Of a stretch of DNA of 49,524 nucleotides, positions 11,475 through 20,157 are shown piece after piece. Numbering within the stretch: the first letter of the stretch is position 1; each line of letters opens with the position of its first letter. Origin of the DNA: Clostridiales bacterium (GTDB lineage: Bacteria > Bacillota > Clostridia > Oscillospirales > Acutalibacteraceae); NCBI GenBank assembly GCA_024697575.1, contig JAILFM010000047.1:1-49524 (forward strand), in the 5' to 3' direction. Below the pieces are notes generated by a model that made no database searches, had not been told where the DNA came from, and saw only the letters and a list, made by a program, of their open reading frames with translations. The position numbers were made by a program, and so were the translations under genes.

Positions 11475-14400
11475 TTAATCAAAGTCCTCATCGCCGTAAG
11501 CGTCGATGTCGTCAAGGTCGCCGAAATCAAAGTCCTCTCCGGCTCCTTCGCCGTCGAAGTAATCGTCATCCGGTTCCTTATCTTCGCGAATGAAAACATC
11601 GTTTTCTTCGCTCTCCGCGTCAACGCCGAATCCGTCGCCGTTTTCGGCGTCATTAACGCTGACCGTAACATCCTCGACAATATCCCTGTTCCTTTCGTCA
11701 ACGGCTATCGGGAAATCATCGTCATATGTCTGGCGAAGATCTATTTCGTTATTGTCTGAGTCATAGGCTCTGACATCAAGGGCAAGCGACTGCAGCTCTT
11801 TGACAAGAACCTTGAACGATTCGGGTATGCCGGGCTTGGGAACGTTTTTGCCCTTGACAATCGCCTCGTATGTCTTCACGCGGCCGTTGCAGTCGTCTGA
11901 CTTGACGGTGAGGATCTCCTGAAGGGTGTAGGCCGCGCCGTAGGCTTCAAGCGCCCAGACTTCCATTTCGCCGAAACGCTGACCGCCGAACTGAGCTTTA
12001 CCGCCCAGGGGCTGCTGGGTAACGAGCGAATAGGGGCCGACCGAACGGGCGTGAATTTTATCGTCAACAAGGTGGTGAAGCTTAAGGTAGTACATAACGC
12101 CTACGGTTACGGGGTTATCAAACTTGCGGCCGGTTCTGCCGTCATAAAGGGTCATTTTGCCCGATTGCGGAATCTGAAGAACCTTTTCGGTATCAAGCTC
12201 TTCGCCCTTGGCGGCGGCGTCATCCTTCGCCTTTTTCATGATGGCTTCATTCGCCTGGTCGAAGGCGTCGAGAATGTCGCTTTCATGAGCGCCGTCAAAT
12301 ACGGGCGTCATCAGTTTAAAGCCGTTGGGGTCGCCCTGACAAATGCCTATCTCTCTTGCGGCAAAGCCGAGGTGAACCTCAAGCACCTGACCGATGTTCA
12401 TACGCGAGGGAACGCCCAGGGGGTTAAGAACGATATCAAGCGGAGTGCCGTCGGACATGAACGGCATATCCTCCGTAGGAAGAATTCTTGAAACAACGCC
12501 TTTGTTACCGTGGCGACCCGCCATTTTATCGCCGACCGAAAGCTTACGCTTCTGGGCTATATAGCATCGAACGGTCTTGTTAACGCCCGGCGAGAGCTCG
12601 TCGCTGTTTTCCTTGGTGAACACTTCAACGTTGACTACTATACCGTAAATACCGTGGGGAACCTTTAACGAAGTATCCCTGACCTCCTGCGACTTTTCGC
12701 CGAAGATAGCGCGAAGGAGCCTTTCCTCCGCCGTAAGCTCGGTTTCACCCTTGGGGGTGACCTTACCGACAAGTATGTCGCCGGAGTGAACCTCGGCGCC
12801 TATACGGATAATGCCGTCGGGGCCGAGATCTTTGAGGGCGTCTTCGCCGACGTTCGGTATATCGCGGGTTATTTCTTCGGGGCCGAGTTTTGTGTCCCTT
12901 GCCTCGGTCTGATACTCTTCAATGTGAATTGAGGTGTAAACGTCGTCGCGAACAAGCTTTTCGTTAATGAGAACGGCGTCTTCATAGTTGTAGCCCTCCC
13001 AGGTCATGAACCCGACAAGGGCGTTTTTGCCGAGAGCCACTTCGCCGTGGTCGGTCGCGGGGCCGTCGGCGATAACGTCGCCCTTATTGACCTTCATACC
13101 GACTTCGACAATCGGTCTCTGGTTTATACATGTGCCCTGGTTTGAGCGCATGAACTTGATTATTTCATATGTTTCGACCCTGCCGTCTTCGCCGGTTATT
13201 TCGACGCTGTCGGCGGAAATCTTTGTGACAGTGCCGGCTTCCCTGGCAAGAACAACGTTGCCCGAGTCAACGGCGGCTTTGTATTCCATACCGGTGCCGA
13301 CAATCGGAGCGTCGGTTACAAGAAGAGGCACAGCCTGCTTTTGCATGTTTGAACCCATGAGTGCGCGGTTCGCGTCGTCGTTTTCAAGGAAGGGAATCAT
13401 CGCCGTCGCGACGGAAACAACCATCTTGGGCGAAACATCCATAAAGTCAACCTTCGTCTTATCGATAACAACAAACTCGTCCCTGTGCCTTGCGGTGACA
13501 TTCTGCCTTTCAAAGAGGTTTTCGTCATTGAGAGGCTCGTTCGCCTGGGCGATGATGAATTCGTCCTCGGTGTCGGCTGTCATATACACAACGTCGTCAA
13601 GCACCTTAACGTCAATAACGGCGCCGGTATCGTCGGTTATCTTTTCAACTCTGCGGTAGGGGGTCTCTATAAAGCCGTATTTGTTGATTCTCGCGAATGT
13701 GGCAAGGGATGAAATAAGGCCGATGTTCTGACCTTCGGGGCTTTCAATGGGGCACATTCTGCCGTAATGGGTGTAGTGAACGTCACGAACCTCGAACGAC
13801 GCTCTCTCTCTGGAAAGACCGCCGGGGCCGAGGGCTGAAATACGGCGCTTGTTCGTAAGCTCCGCAAGGGGGTTCGCCTGGTCCATAAACTGTGAAAGCT
13901 GTGACGAGCCGAAGAATTCGCGCACCGCCGTTGTTATGGGCCTTATGTTGATGAGGTTCTGGGGAGTCATCTTGCTCTCATCCTCCGAATTCTGGAGGCT
14001 GAAGCGCTCACGGATAACTCTTTCCATCCTGGAAAGGCCGATTTTGAACTGATTCTGAAGAAGCTCGCCCACTGAGCGGATTCTTCTGTTGCCCAAATGG
14101 TCTATATCGTCGGTGGTGCCCACACGCTTTGTAAGGCAGTTGACATAGTTGACCGAAGCGTAGATATCGTCAACGATGATGTGCTTGGGGATAAGCTCGT
14201 CAACCTTCGCCTTCATCGCTTCAAGCAGCGCCTGTTTGTCACTGCCGCAGTCGGCGATAATCTGCGAAAGAACGGAGTAACGGACCTTTTCGTTGATTCT
14301 GATTTCTTCAAGCTCGTCGCGGGTGATGTCCGCCGGCAGTATTTCCGCCGGGTCAACCATATGGTTTGAAATCACATACAGGTTTGTGCCGTCCTCACAT

Positions 14401-15407
14401 TGAACGACAACCTTTTTGACGCCGTGATTTTCAAAATCAAGCGCCGTCGCCTTTGTGCATATCTCGCCGGGAACAGCGAGAATTTCGCCCGTTTCCTCGT
14501 CAACAACCGCTTCGGCTAAAGTACAGCCGGGAAGGCGGTTGATGAGCGAAAGCTTTTTGTTGTATTTGTAACGCCCGACTCTTGAAATGTCGTAACGGTA
14601 GCTGTCAAAGAAAAGACCGTTGAGATTCTGCTGAGCGCTCTCGAGCGTAACGGGGTCGCCGGGATGGCTCTTTTTGAAAATCTCCATCACCGCTTCTTCG
14701 GTGTTGCGGGTCTCATCCTTTTCTAAGGTCGCCTCAATCTTTTTATCCTCGGTGTTGTTAAGGGGCGAGCCGAAAAATTCGCGGATATCGTCGTTGCTGC
14801 TCAGACCCAGAGCTCTGATGAAGGTTGTGATGAGAATCTTTTTGTTTTTGTCAATCCTGACATAGAAGATATTCGACGGGTCTGTCTCATACTCTATCCA
14901 CGCGCCTCTGTTGGGGTTGATGGTGCCTGAGTAAAGCTCAATACCGGTCTTGTCATGCGTCATGTCAAAATAGACGCCGGGTGAACGGATAAGCTGTGAT
15001 ACAATGACTCTTTCCGCGCCGTTGATTATAAAAGTGCCGCTGTCGGTCATCAGAGGGAAGTCGCCTAAGTAAATCTCTTTGTCAATGATGATGCCGGTCT
15101 CTTTGTTGGCAAGGCGCGCGGTCGCTCTCAGGGGGCGGGCATAGGTTGCGCTCTTTTCTTTACACTCGCGAATGGTGTACTTGGGCTTTTCGTCAAACCT
15201 GTGACCGATAAAGCTCAGCGCCCAGTTGCCGGTGTAATCGTTGATTTCACCCATATCCCGAAACGCTTCTTTAAGACCTGTTTCGACAAACCACTTGTAC
15301 GAAGACTTCTGAATCTCAATGAGGTTGGGCATATCCATAACTTCATTGATTTTGCCGAAACTCATACGCGTGCTGCTGCCTCTTGTGACGGGCTTGGCTT
15401 TGATCAT
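11475..15407 (-). CDS. rpoB: DNA-directed RNA polymerase subunit beta
   Basis: The 1310-aa catalytic subunit begins at ATG 15407 after GGAGG. The rifampicin-binding cluster (around residues 500-530) reads [18 protein letters not shown] then [12 protein letters not shown]. Residue 519 (codon AAC) is Asn, where susceptible bacteria have His (E. coli His526). The downstream [10 protein letters not shown]-like segment, the [12 protein letters not shown] loop and the [12 protein letters not shown] motif are intact. The C-terminus ends in a long acidic Asp/Glu-rich tail of ~80 residues, which accounts for a length greater than B. subtilis RpoB. The rplKAJL genes that often precede rpoB are absent here. 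Transcription is from a perfect consensus promoter at 15519-15547. Confidence 0.97.
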   Translation of the reverse strand: MIKAKPVTRGSSTRMSFGKINEVMDMPNLIEIQKSSYKWFVETGLKEAFRDMGEINDYTGNWALSFIGHRFDEKPKYTIRECKEKSATYARPLRATARLANKETGIIIDKEIYLGDFPLMTDSGTFIINGAERVIVSQLIRSPGVYFDMTHDKTGIELYSGTINPNRGAWIEYETDPSNIFYVRIDKNKKILITTFIRALGLSSNDDIREFFGSPLNNTEDKKIEATLEKDETRNTEEAVMEIFKKSHPGDPVTLESAQQNLNGLFFDSYRYDISRVGRYKYNKKLSLINRLPGCTLAEAVVDEETGEILAVPGEICTKATALDFENHGVKKVVVQCEDGTNLYVISNHMVDPAEILPADITRDELEEIRINEKVRYSVLSQIIADCGSDKQALLEAMKAKVDELIPKHIIVDDIYASVNYVNCLTKRVGTTDDIDHLGNRRIRSVGELLQNQFKIGLSRMERVIRERFSLQNSEDESKMTPQNLINIRPITTAVREFFGSSQLSQFMDQANPLAELTNKRRISALGPGGLSRERASFEVRDVHYTHYGRMCPIESPEGQNIGLISSLATFARINKYGFIETPYRRVEKITDDTGAVIDVKVLDDVVYMTADTEDEFIIAQANEPLNDENLFERQNVTARHRDEFVVIDKTKVDFMDVSPKMVVSVATAMIPFLENDDANRALMGSNMQKQAVPLLVTDAPIVGTGMEYKAAVDSGNVVLAREAGTVTKISADSVEITGEDGRVETYEIIKFMRSNQGTCINQRPIVEVGMKVNKGDVIADGPATDHGEVALGKNALVGFMTWEGYNYEDAVLINEKLVRDDVYTSIHIEEYQTEARDTKLGPEEITRDIPNVGEDALKDLGPDGIIRIGAEVHSGDILVGKVTPKGETELTAEERLLRAIFGEKSQEVRDTSLKVPHGIYGIVVNVEVFTKENSDELSPGVNKTVRCYIAQKRKLSVGDKMAGRHGNKGVVSRILPTEDMPFMSDGTPLDIVLNPLGVPSRMNIGQVLEVHLGFAAREIGICQGDPNGFKLMTPVFDGAHESDILDAFDQANEAIMKKAKDDAAAKGEELDTEKVLQIPQSGKMTLYDGRTGRKFDNPVTVGVMYYLKLHHLVDDKIHARSVGPYSLVTQQPLGGKAQFGGQRFGEMEVWALEAYGAAYTLQEILTVKSDDCNGRVKTYEAIVKGKNVPKPGIPESFKVLVKELQSLALDVRAYDSDNNEIDLRQTYDDDFPIAVDERNRDIVEDVTVSVNDAENGDGFGVDAESEENDVFIREDKEPDDDYFDGEGAGEDFDFGDLDDIDAYGDEDFD

Positions 15408-15447
15408 TAAACAGTCCTCCGTTCATTGCCATTAAGGCATATTAAAA

Positions 15448-15530
15448 CTCTATTATAATATTAAAACTTTTAAAATATGGCGGTGCAAATGGGCACACTT
15501 CCACCATAAAGTTTCACCATTATAATAGAG
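15448..15530. repeat. 12-bp inverted repeat around the rpoB start region
   Basis: CTCTATTATAAT (15448-15459) and ATTATAATAGAG (15519-15530) are perfect inverted copies 59 bp apart. The second contains the rpoB -10 box; the first lies in the rpoB leader. Confidence 0.6.
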
Positions 15531-15547
15531 CTCAATTTTTTTGTCAA
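15519..15547 (-). promoter_or_regulatory. perfect consensus sigma-A promoter of rpoBC
   Basis: On the minus strand TTGACA (15542-15547), exactly 17 bp, and TATAAT (15519-15524) match the consensus at every position. The spacer is AT-rich and an A/T-rich tract lies upstream (15548-15575) as in strong UP-element promoters. Confidence 0.85.
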
Positions 15548-15617
15548 GTATATTTTTTAAAAATTTTCAAAAACGGCATTTTTCACTGTGAAAATTATTT
15601 GAAACTTGTTTTTCAGT

Positions 15618-16793
15618 TCACTCTGAGGCGGTTTCTCTGAAAAGCAGAGACGAATATATTTTATCGCACCGGGCGGTGAGCGAAAACAGTTCGGACGCTT
15701 CCCGCCCGCAGTTTTTCAGCTGAGACGGCTTTGTAATCACCGGCAGTGAAGCGGTATTTTTTGACCGGCGAAGCAGCGCCCTACCCGCGTCGTTAAAGCC
15801 GAGAACACCGATATACGGCGCGGGGGCGTTTTGCATTGCTTCGGTGATACCCAAAAAACAGGAAAGCACAATCCGCCTTATGCGCGCGTGGGTGTAGCGC
15901 TTTGTTTTAACGCTGTCAAAAAGCTCCGTGAGATTTTCCGCTTTTTGGGCAAAAGAAAATATCCTGTTTTCGAGCCCTTCCCCGCAGTCGGGGCAAAGGG
16001 CAAGCTTCTCGGGGGAAGACATAAGAAGGCTGTAAAGAACCGCGGCTTCGAACCTGTCATAATTAATAAATTCACGGTTTGAGGCGGCTTCTTCAAGAAT
16101 GCCCCGGCACTCTTCCGGCACAAAGTCCGAAAAACTATCACCCCTTCTGATTTTTTCGCGCAGAAGGGACGCGGCGGCAAAGCAGTCCAGCGGTTCTGCG
16201 GCGTCGTGAGAAACGCCTTTTCTCTTAACGGCATGCGGTGTTACCGTACAGCCGAATTTATTGAGGGCGGATATATATTCAACGCCTAAAATATCGTTGG
16301 GATTTTTTAGAACGTCTGCGCTTACAGGGCTGATTTCGGCAACAGCCGCCTGCCTTGCGGCGGCGAAGGTGATTCCCCGCTTCATCTTTTCTTTTATCAA
16401 AGCGTTCACTTCTTCGCTTTCAAGAAGGTCGGCTGTCCGCTTTAAAATCAGGGTATCGCCGCACTCACTGCCGAAAAAAATATCGTCAACGGTTCCGAGC
16501 GCTTCAAGTGTTTTCACGCCTGCCGAAGCGAATTTCTGAGCGCCTGCAACAGCGTATGGCACAGGCAGCTCAACAACAAGGTCAACACCGCACTGCAGCG
16601 CGCACCGGGCGCGAAGGTTTTTATAAAAAATTGCCGGCTCGCCTCTTTGAACAAAATTGCCGCTCATAACGGCGACAATATAATTCGCGCCGGCTTGCCG
16701 CGCACAGTCAATCAGGTATTTATGCCCTGAGTGAAAGGGATTAAATTCCGCAATTATTCCGGCAACCCTGCCGCCGTTTTCAGTGGCTACCAT
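15618..16793 (-). CDS. tmcAL: tRNA(Met) cytidine acetate ligase
   Basis: The product (391 aa) resembles the YlbM/TmcAL family, which in B. subtilis forms N4-acetylcytidine at the wobble position of elongator tRNA-Met from acetate and ATP. The N-terminal nucleotidyltransferase-fold motif GIIAEFNPFHSGHKYL with its FHSGH signature is intact. It is followed by GANYIVAVMSGNFVQRGEPA, DLVVELPVPYAVAGAQKFA and the helical C-terminal region (PNDILGVEYISAL, then VKRKGVSHD). The ATG at 16793 is preferred to the start at 16874, because AAGGAG lies ~10 nt upstream and the earlier residues do not look conserved. It lies between the 5S gene and rpoB; no promoter is evident. Confidence 0.9.
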   Translation of the reverse strand: MVATENGGRVAGIIAEFNPFHSGHKYLIDCARQAGANYIVAVMSGNFVQRGEPAIFYKNLRARCALQCGVDLVVELPVPYAVAGAQKFASAGVKTLEALGTVDDIFFGSECGDTLILKRTADLLESEEVNALIKEKMKRGITFAAARQAAVAEISPVSADVLKNPNDILGVEYISALNKFGCTVTPHAVKRKGVSHDAAEPLDCFAAASLLREKIRRGDSFSDFVPEECRGILEEAASNREFINYDRFEAAVLYSLLMSSPEKLALCPDCGEGLENRIFSFAQKAENLTELFDSVKTKRYTHARIRRIVLSCFLGITEAMQNAPAPYIGVLGFNDAGRALLRRSKNTASLPVITKPSQLKNCGREASELFSLTARCDKIYSSLLFRETASE

Positions 16794-16832
16794 TTTATCA
16801 ATGCTCCTTTCTCCCAAACCAAAGCTGCTTTC

Positions 16833-17120
16833 GGCACGCATGTATTCGTGCCATACGGAATAACGCCGTTCCATTCCGCATTATGTAATGGTTCCCTCAC
16901 GATCCCGCATAAAAGCGGTGCATTCGGGAACCATCGGACGGTTAATAACCGTCCCTACAAGCCCGCCGCCAATCTCTATCTGCCATCTGCTATCGGCTAT
17001 CGGCACGCATGTATGCGTGCCCTACGGGATTCCCGCCGTACGCTCGTATAATTCCGCATTCCGCATTACGCATTCCGCATTAAATCAAATTCCGCATTCC
17101 GCATTAAATTTGTCCGCATT
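16833..17120. repeat. intergenic block of palindromic hairpins and heptamer repeats
   Basis: This gene-free stretch holds several palindromes: GGCACGCATGTATTCGTGCC (16833-16852), GGTTCCC/GGGAACC (16890-16932), GGACGG..CCGTCC (16936-16954) and GGCACGCATGTATGCGTGCC (17002-17021). The last two are followed by CTAC. From 17051 heptamers ATTCCGC run in tandem (17051-17085 and 17089-17109), with one ATTACGC variant and a 3-nt phase shift between blocks. The 26 nt at 17028-17053 recur inverted at 49080-49105. Confidence 0.8.
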
Positions 17121-17125
17121 GAATA

Positions 17126-17157
17126 TAAAAAATAACAGCCGCCCTGTTGGGCGACTG
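17126..17157 (-). terminator. terminator of the 5S rRNA gene
   Basis: On the minus strand CAGTCGCCC, loop AACA, GGGCGGCTG (17136-17157, one G-U pair) is followed by TTATTTTTTATA. It lies directly after the mature 5S 3' end. Confidence 0.9.
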
Positions 17158-17164
17158 AAATAAA

Positions 17165-17283
17165 GTGTCGGCGTCGACCTATCTTCCCGGGGCGCTGCCG
17201 CCCGAGTATTTTCGGCACTGTTGAGCTTAACTACCGTGTTCGGGATGGGAACGGGTGGACCCTCAACGTCATCAACACCGACT
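17165..17283 (-). rRNA. rrf: 5S ribosomal RNA
   Basis: The minus strand reads as a full 5S rRNA of about 117-119 nt. The ends pair (GTCGGTGTT with GACGCCGAC), and the conserved central region CACCCGTTCCCATCCCGAAC is followed by GAAGTTAAG-like ACGGTAGTTAAGCTC. The last arm is CTCGGGCGGCAGCGCCCCGGG. No 16S or 23S gene lies in the window, so this is a solitary copy with its own promoter (17316-17344), a 5' flanking hairpin GAACGC/GCGTTC (17287-17302) that may serve precursor processing, and its own terminator. End positions are uncertain by one or two bases. Confidence 0.95.
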
Positions 17284-17315
17284 GCGGAACGCTCCTGCGT
17301 TCTCAATGCTCGGGT

Positions 17316-17344
17316 AGTATATCACCGATGATTATGATTGTCAA
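17316..17344 (-). promoter_or_regulatory. promoter of the solitary 5S rRNA gene
   Basis: On the minus strand TTGACA (17339-17344), 17 bp and TATACT (17316-17321) lie ~33 bp before the mature 5S 5' end. Confidence 0.8.
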
Positions 17345-17416
17345 TGGTTTTTATGTATTTTTTATATATGTTGCAACGGTTCCTCGTGTTTCCTGACAGT
17401 AAATGTTGGAATTTAG

Positions 17417-17460
17417 ATGTCTAATATCTGATGTCTACCGGATAGGGACCGTTCCCTATC
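17417..17460. repeat. heptamer array plus GGGA-CGTT palindrome
   Basis: ATGTCTA, ATATCTG, ATGTCTA (17417-17437) form a 7-bp-period array. It is followed directly by the palindrome GATAGGGACCGTTCCCTATC (17441-17460, 8-bp arms), a member of the dispersed GGGACGGTTCC family. Confidence 0.65.
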
Positions 17461-17540
17461 ATGTTTCAGCGTGGGTCCTCTGCCATAAACTTAAAAGGAT
17501 TGTATTTAGTTCTCGGCACAAGATTCCATTCCAATAAATA

Positions 17541-17569
17541 TTGAATCTTAATATAAATATGGGTATAAT
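17541..17569 (+). promoter_or_regulatory. promoter of the SH3 lipoprotein gene
   Basis: TTGAAT (17541-17546), 17 bp and TATAAT (17564-17569) precede the ATG at 17598 by 29 bp. Confidence 0.7.
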
Positions 17570-17597
17570 TACTCTATCAATAATAGCAGGTGATAGT

Positions 17598-18377
17598 ATG
17601 GTTTCTTTTGTCAAAAAATTCTCGGTTTTGTGTCTTGCTTTGTCTTTGCTAATTAGTTTCAGCGGTTGTCAGTTGGGTCAATCAAAACAATCGGAAGAGA
17701 CTTCATCATCAAAAGCGGAAACAGAACCCACAACAACTGTGGCAACTACAAGCGAAGAAAGAAAATCTGAGACAATTGAATCAACCTCAACCTACGATGT
17801 GTTTATCATAAACACCAAGCAAGATGATCTTAGGCTGAGAGAAAAGCCGTCGCTTGAGGGCAAAGTCTTAGTTGGAATACCAAAGGGAACAAAAGTTGTT
17901 GTTGAAGAGGAGTCCGATGGTTGGTCAAAGGTTACATATAAAGGAAAAACCGGATGGGTTAAGTCGGATTTTCTCATTTCCGAAATATCAGAAAATGAGA
18001 ATTTTGAATCTACAGCGTTACTGCTTAACGACGAAGAGTCTGAATACTCCAATAGATATTATATTTCGGATAAAACAAAACAAAAAGCAACAACCACGAC
18101 CACTAAAAAAGTAACCACAACAAAGCCAACAACTATCAATACAAGACCTCCAACTCCGGCAACTGTCTATATAGTTATTCATGGTAAGATAAGAAACAAC
18201 ATGACTATTATGAAAAAAGTTAAGCCAGGAGAAAGTTATACAGTTGATATGGCATACAAAGATGTGGCTAAAAAGTATCCGGGCGAGCCCTTTACCATAA
18301 AGGGCGACAGTGTTATAAATTATGACCCTGAAGGTGGAATAAGAAACTATTATATGAATGCATATTTTGAAGAGTAA
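17598..18377 (+). CDS. secreted lipoprotein with a bacterial SH3 domain
   Basis: This is a 259-aa protein. The N-terminus VKKFSVLCLALSLLISFSGC is a lipoprotein-like signal peptide with the lipidated Cys at about residue 26. A Ser/Thr/Glu-rich linker follows, then an SH3b domain (~residues 70-128, DDLRLREKPSLEGKVLVGIP, then WSKVTYKGKTGWV). Next comes a Lys/Thr/Pro-rich linker and an unrecognised C-terminal domain of about 85 residues. SH3b domains in exported proteins usually bind cell-wall peptides. The ATG at 17598 follows AGGTGA; the in-frame ATGs upstream overlap the promoter. The region is visibly richer in A+T than the rpo block, consistent with an accessory island. The function is unknown. 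Confidence 0.75.
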   Translation: MVSFVKKFSVLCLALSLLISFSGCQLGQSKQSEETSSSKAETEPTTTVATTSEERKSETIESTSTYDVFIINTKQDDLRLREKPSLEGKVLVGIPKGTKVVVEEESDGWSKVTYKGKTGWVKSDFLISEISENENFESTALLLNDEESEYSNRYYISDKTKQKATTTTTKKVTTTKPTTINTRPPTPATVYIVIHGKIRNNMTIMKKVKPGESYTVDMAYKDVAKKYPGEPFTIKGDSVINYDPEGGIRNYYMNAYFEE

Positions 18378-18390
18378 ATAGAAAAGAATA

Positions 18391-18693
18391 ATGGATATGA
18401 ACGCAATTATTGAAACACCGACTGTCGGTGAAATCCTTTTTGAAGAGTTTATGGGCCCTCTCGGAATCTCAACGTGCAGACTTTCAAAAGAAATCGGCGT
18501 TCCCACGTCGAGAATACAGGATATACTTCACAGCAGAAGAAAGATTATCGCCGAAACCTCGCTGCGTCTGTCAAAATATTTCGGGGTCTCCGAAAAGTAC
18601 TTCCTCAATATCCAGAACGACATTGATATAAGAAATCTGAAAAACCGGATTTCCGAATCACTGAATGCAATTAATTCTGTTGCAACAGCGTGA
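18391..18693 (+). CDS. HigA/VapI-like XRE-family antitoxin without a partner toxin
   Basis: The 100-aa protein matches the HigA antidote layout: TPTVGEILFEEFMGPLGIST, then a helix-turn-helix (LSKEIGVPTSRIQDILHSRR, ~residues 30-50) and TSLRLSKYFGVSEKYFLNIQ. HigA binds DNA and neutralises the HigB mRNA interferase, whose gene normally lies immediately upstream. Here the upstream gene is the SH3 lipoprotein, 13 bp away, and no HigB frame is visible on either strand. It is therefore an orphan or repurposed regulator, possibly co-transcribed with the lipoprotein. The Shine-Dalgarno is weak (AGAAAAGAAT), and a second ATG lies two codons in. A good terminator follows. Confidence 0.8.
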   Translation: MDMNAIIETPTVGEILFEEFMGPLGISTCRLSKEIGVPTSRIQDILHSRRKIIAETSLRLSKYFGVSEKYFLNIQNDIDIRNLKNRISESLNAINSVATA

Positions 18694-18723
18694 CGAGCTG
18701 CAAAAGATGACTTCTTCGCCTTC

Positions 18724-18747
18724 GCCGCCCATTCGGGCGGCTTTTTT
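18724..18747 (+). terminator. terminator after the HigA-like gene
   Basis: GCCGCCC/GGGCGGC with a 4-nt loop is followed by TTTTTT. Just beyond, at about 18754-18778, lies another GGGGACGGTTCCC repeat. Confidence 0.85.
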
Positions 18748-18800
18748 CATACCGGACAGGGGACGGTTCCCTATCCTTCCCGGAATCAGGTTCATATTTA

Positions 18801-18829
18801 TTGACTTTTTGCACCTTATTGCATATAAT
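18801..18829 (+). promoter_or_regulatory. promoter of the RelB-PIN module
   Basis: TTGACT (18801-18806), 17 bp and TATAAT (18824-18829) lie 23 bp before the antitoxin ATG. Confidence 0.8.
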
Positions 18830-18851
18830 AGTAGCGAAGGAGGTGCAGAAT

Positions 18852-19151
18852 ATGGCACAGGCAACATTCAGTGTTCGTATGGATGAAGCGTTAAAACATC
18901 AATTTGACTCTCTTTGTCAGGATTTCGGTATGAATATGACAACTGCCATTAATATTTTTGCACGGGCGGTTGTCAGGCAGCGCCGCATTCCTTTTGAGAT
19001 TTCGTCCCCTGAAACACAGATTACAAGAAACGGCGCTATGCAGGCATTTCAAGCCTTGCGCGCACAGGCAAAAAACAACGGCGTGTCTGACATGACGATT
19101 GAGGAAATCAATGCAGAAATCGACAAAGCGCGCATGGAGACCGGGGGATGA
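18852..19151 (+). CDS. RelB/DinJ-family antitoxin
   Basis: This 99-aa protein starts MAQATFSVRMDEALK at ATG 18852, directly after a strong GGAGGTG. Residues 1-50 form the ribbon-helix-helix DNA-binding region typical of RelB/DinJ (FSVRMDEALKHQFDSLCQDF, then TTAINIFARAVVRQRRIPFEI). The C-terminal ~35 residues are charged (TIEEINAEIDKARMETGG) and would wrap the toxin. Its stop overlaps the toxin start by four bases (ATGA), so translation is coupled. DinJ-type antitoxins usually pair with YafQ/RelE-like toxins; here the partner is a PIN nuclease. Autoregulation through its own promoter is expected from the family. Confidence 0.88.
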   Translation: MAQATFSVRMDEALKHQFDSLCQDFGMNMTTAINIFARAVVRQRRIPFEISSPETQITRNGAMQAFQALRAQAKNNGVSDMTIEEINAEIDKARMETGG

Positions 19152-19570
19152 CTTGCTATGCTGTTATTGACACCAATGTGCTGGTTTCTGCTTTACTGAC
19201 AAGTAATAATGATTCCGCTACAGTTCAGGTTGTCAGCAAATTGATTGAGGGAGAAATCATTCCGGTTTACAGTAACGAGATCAAAAAGGAATATCGTGAA
19301 GTGTTGGGGAGAAGGAAATTTGGCTTTTCTGCGGATATCGTATCGTATTTGCTCAGTGCAATGGAGCAGTATGGCGTCTTCATTGAACCGTCGCCGTCAG
19401 GCATTATACTGCCGGATATGAAAGATTTGCCGTTTTATGAGGTTGTGCTGGAAAAGATGAAAGAAAGTAATGATGCTTATCTTGTAACCGGAAACACTAA
19501 GCATTTTCCGGTCAAGCCTTTTGTTGTTACACCGAGAGAACTGATGGACATTCTTAAAAACGCAAAATAA
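19148..19570 (+). CDS. PIN-domain toxin (putative ribonuclease)
   Basis: The product (140 aa) belongs to the COG1569-like group of PIN proteins. The acidic active-site residues are visible: Asp8 in YAVIDTNVLVSALL, Glu48 in NEIKKEYREVLGRR, Asp93 in the segment PDMKDLPFYEVVL, and Asp109 in SNDAYLVTGNTKHF. Such toxins are Mg-dependent endoribonucleases that cut tRNA or mRNA until bound by the antitoxin; the target here is unknown. The ATG overlaps the antitoxin stop. The gene ends in a large inverted repeat shared with the convergent RelE module. Confidence 0.85.
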   Translation: MTCYAVIDTNVLVSALLTSNNDSATVQVVSKLIEGEIIPVYSNEIKKEYREVLGRRKFGFSADIVSYLLSAMEQYGVFIEPSPSGIILPDMKDLPFYEVVLEKMKESNDAYLVTGNTKHFPVKPFVVTPRELMDILKNAK

Positions 19571-19607
19571 CCCTTCTTTTAGGTCGGCTAAAACCTGACT
19601 CTACTTC

Positions 19608-19652
19608 AGACAAGGAACCGTCCCCTTTCTTTCTGGGGACGGTTCCTTGTCT
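19608..19652. terminator. bidirectional terminator between two TA modules
   Basis: Perfect 18-bp arms (19608-19625 and 19635-19652, containing AAGGAACCGTCCCC and its complement) enclose a 9-nt loop. It is the longest member of the dispersed GGGGACGGTTCC repeat family. It sits between convergent toxin genes and touches the relE stop codon. Confidence 0.75.
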
Positions 19653-19924
19653 TACTTCTTTGAATAAACATCTCTCCTGTGTCCAACTGTTAATGCGAGA
19701 ATAACAAGCCTGTCATCTTCTATTGAACAAATCAGCCTGTAATCACCGATACGGTACCGCCATTGACCACTTCTGTCAGAAGTCAGACCTTTCCCATGAA
19801 CCCTCGGGTCACTGCATCCGGCAAGATTTTTTTCAATCCATGATTTGATGATTCTTTGAGTATACCTGTCAAGTTTTTTAAATTCTCTGTCAAAACGCGA
19901 TGTTGTTTCAACCCTGTAGGTCAT
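19652..19924 (-). CDS. RelE/ParE-superfamily toxin
   Basis: This 90-aa protein shows the RelE fold signature: YRVETTSRFDREFKKLDRYT, then RVHGKGLTSDRSGQWRYRIG, DYRLICSIEDDRLVILAL, and the terminal GHRRDVYSKK. RelE toxins cleave mRNA in the ribosomal A site. The basic residues and the C-terminal HRRDVY resemble the active RelE group. The ATG at 19924 overlaps the antitoxin stop (ATGA) and has GGAAGGA about nine bases upstream, so it is chosen over ATG 19933, where the Shine-Dalgarno would be too close. Confidence 0.87.
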   Translation of the reverse strand: MTYRVETTSRFDREFKKLDRYTQRIIKSWIEKNLAGCSDPRVHGKGLTSDRSGQWRYRIGDYRLICSIEDDRLVILALTVGHRRDVYSKK

Positions 19925-20142
19925 ATTTCGCATTCCTTCCAGAGTTCACCAATCGGGCGGCTTTTCTTACCGTCAGATACATATTCATTATGCGCCTGTT
20001 CTCCGACAGCTATGTCATATTCATCCTCGATTTTTTCAAAAAGAGCCCTTTTAAAAGCCTCTGCCAGTGAGTATGAGTGGATTTTTGCGTAGCTTGTCGC
20101 AAGTTCCCTTTCTTCTTCACTGAGTCTTATTGAAAAAGCCAC
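19921..20142 (-). CDS. RelB-like ribbon-helix-helix antitoxin (DUF6290-type)
   Basis: The 73-aa product begins VAFSIRLSEEERELATSYAK, the short ribbon-helix-helix antitoxin pattern usually found in front of RelE toxins. GTG at 20142 is the start, because GGAGGTG is perfectly spaced and the RHH strand begins there; the open frame further upstream runs through the promoter. The last codons overlap relE. The promoter at 20164-20192 carries palindromes that are natural operators for this repressor. The specific family name is from memory; the RHH class is clear. Confidence 0.83.
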   Translation of the reverse strand: MAFSIRLSEEERELATSYAKIHSYSLAEAFKRALFEKIEDEYDIAVGEQAHNEYVSDGKKSRPIGELWKECEI

Positions 20143-20157
20143 AATATCACCTCCTGT

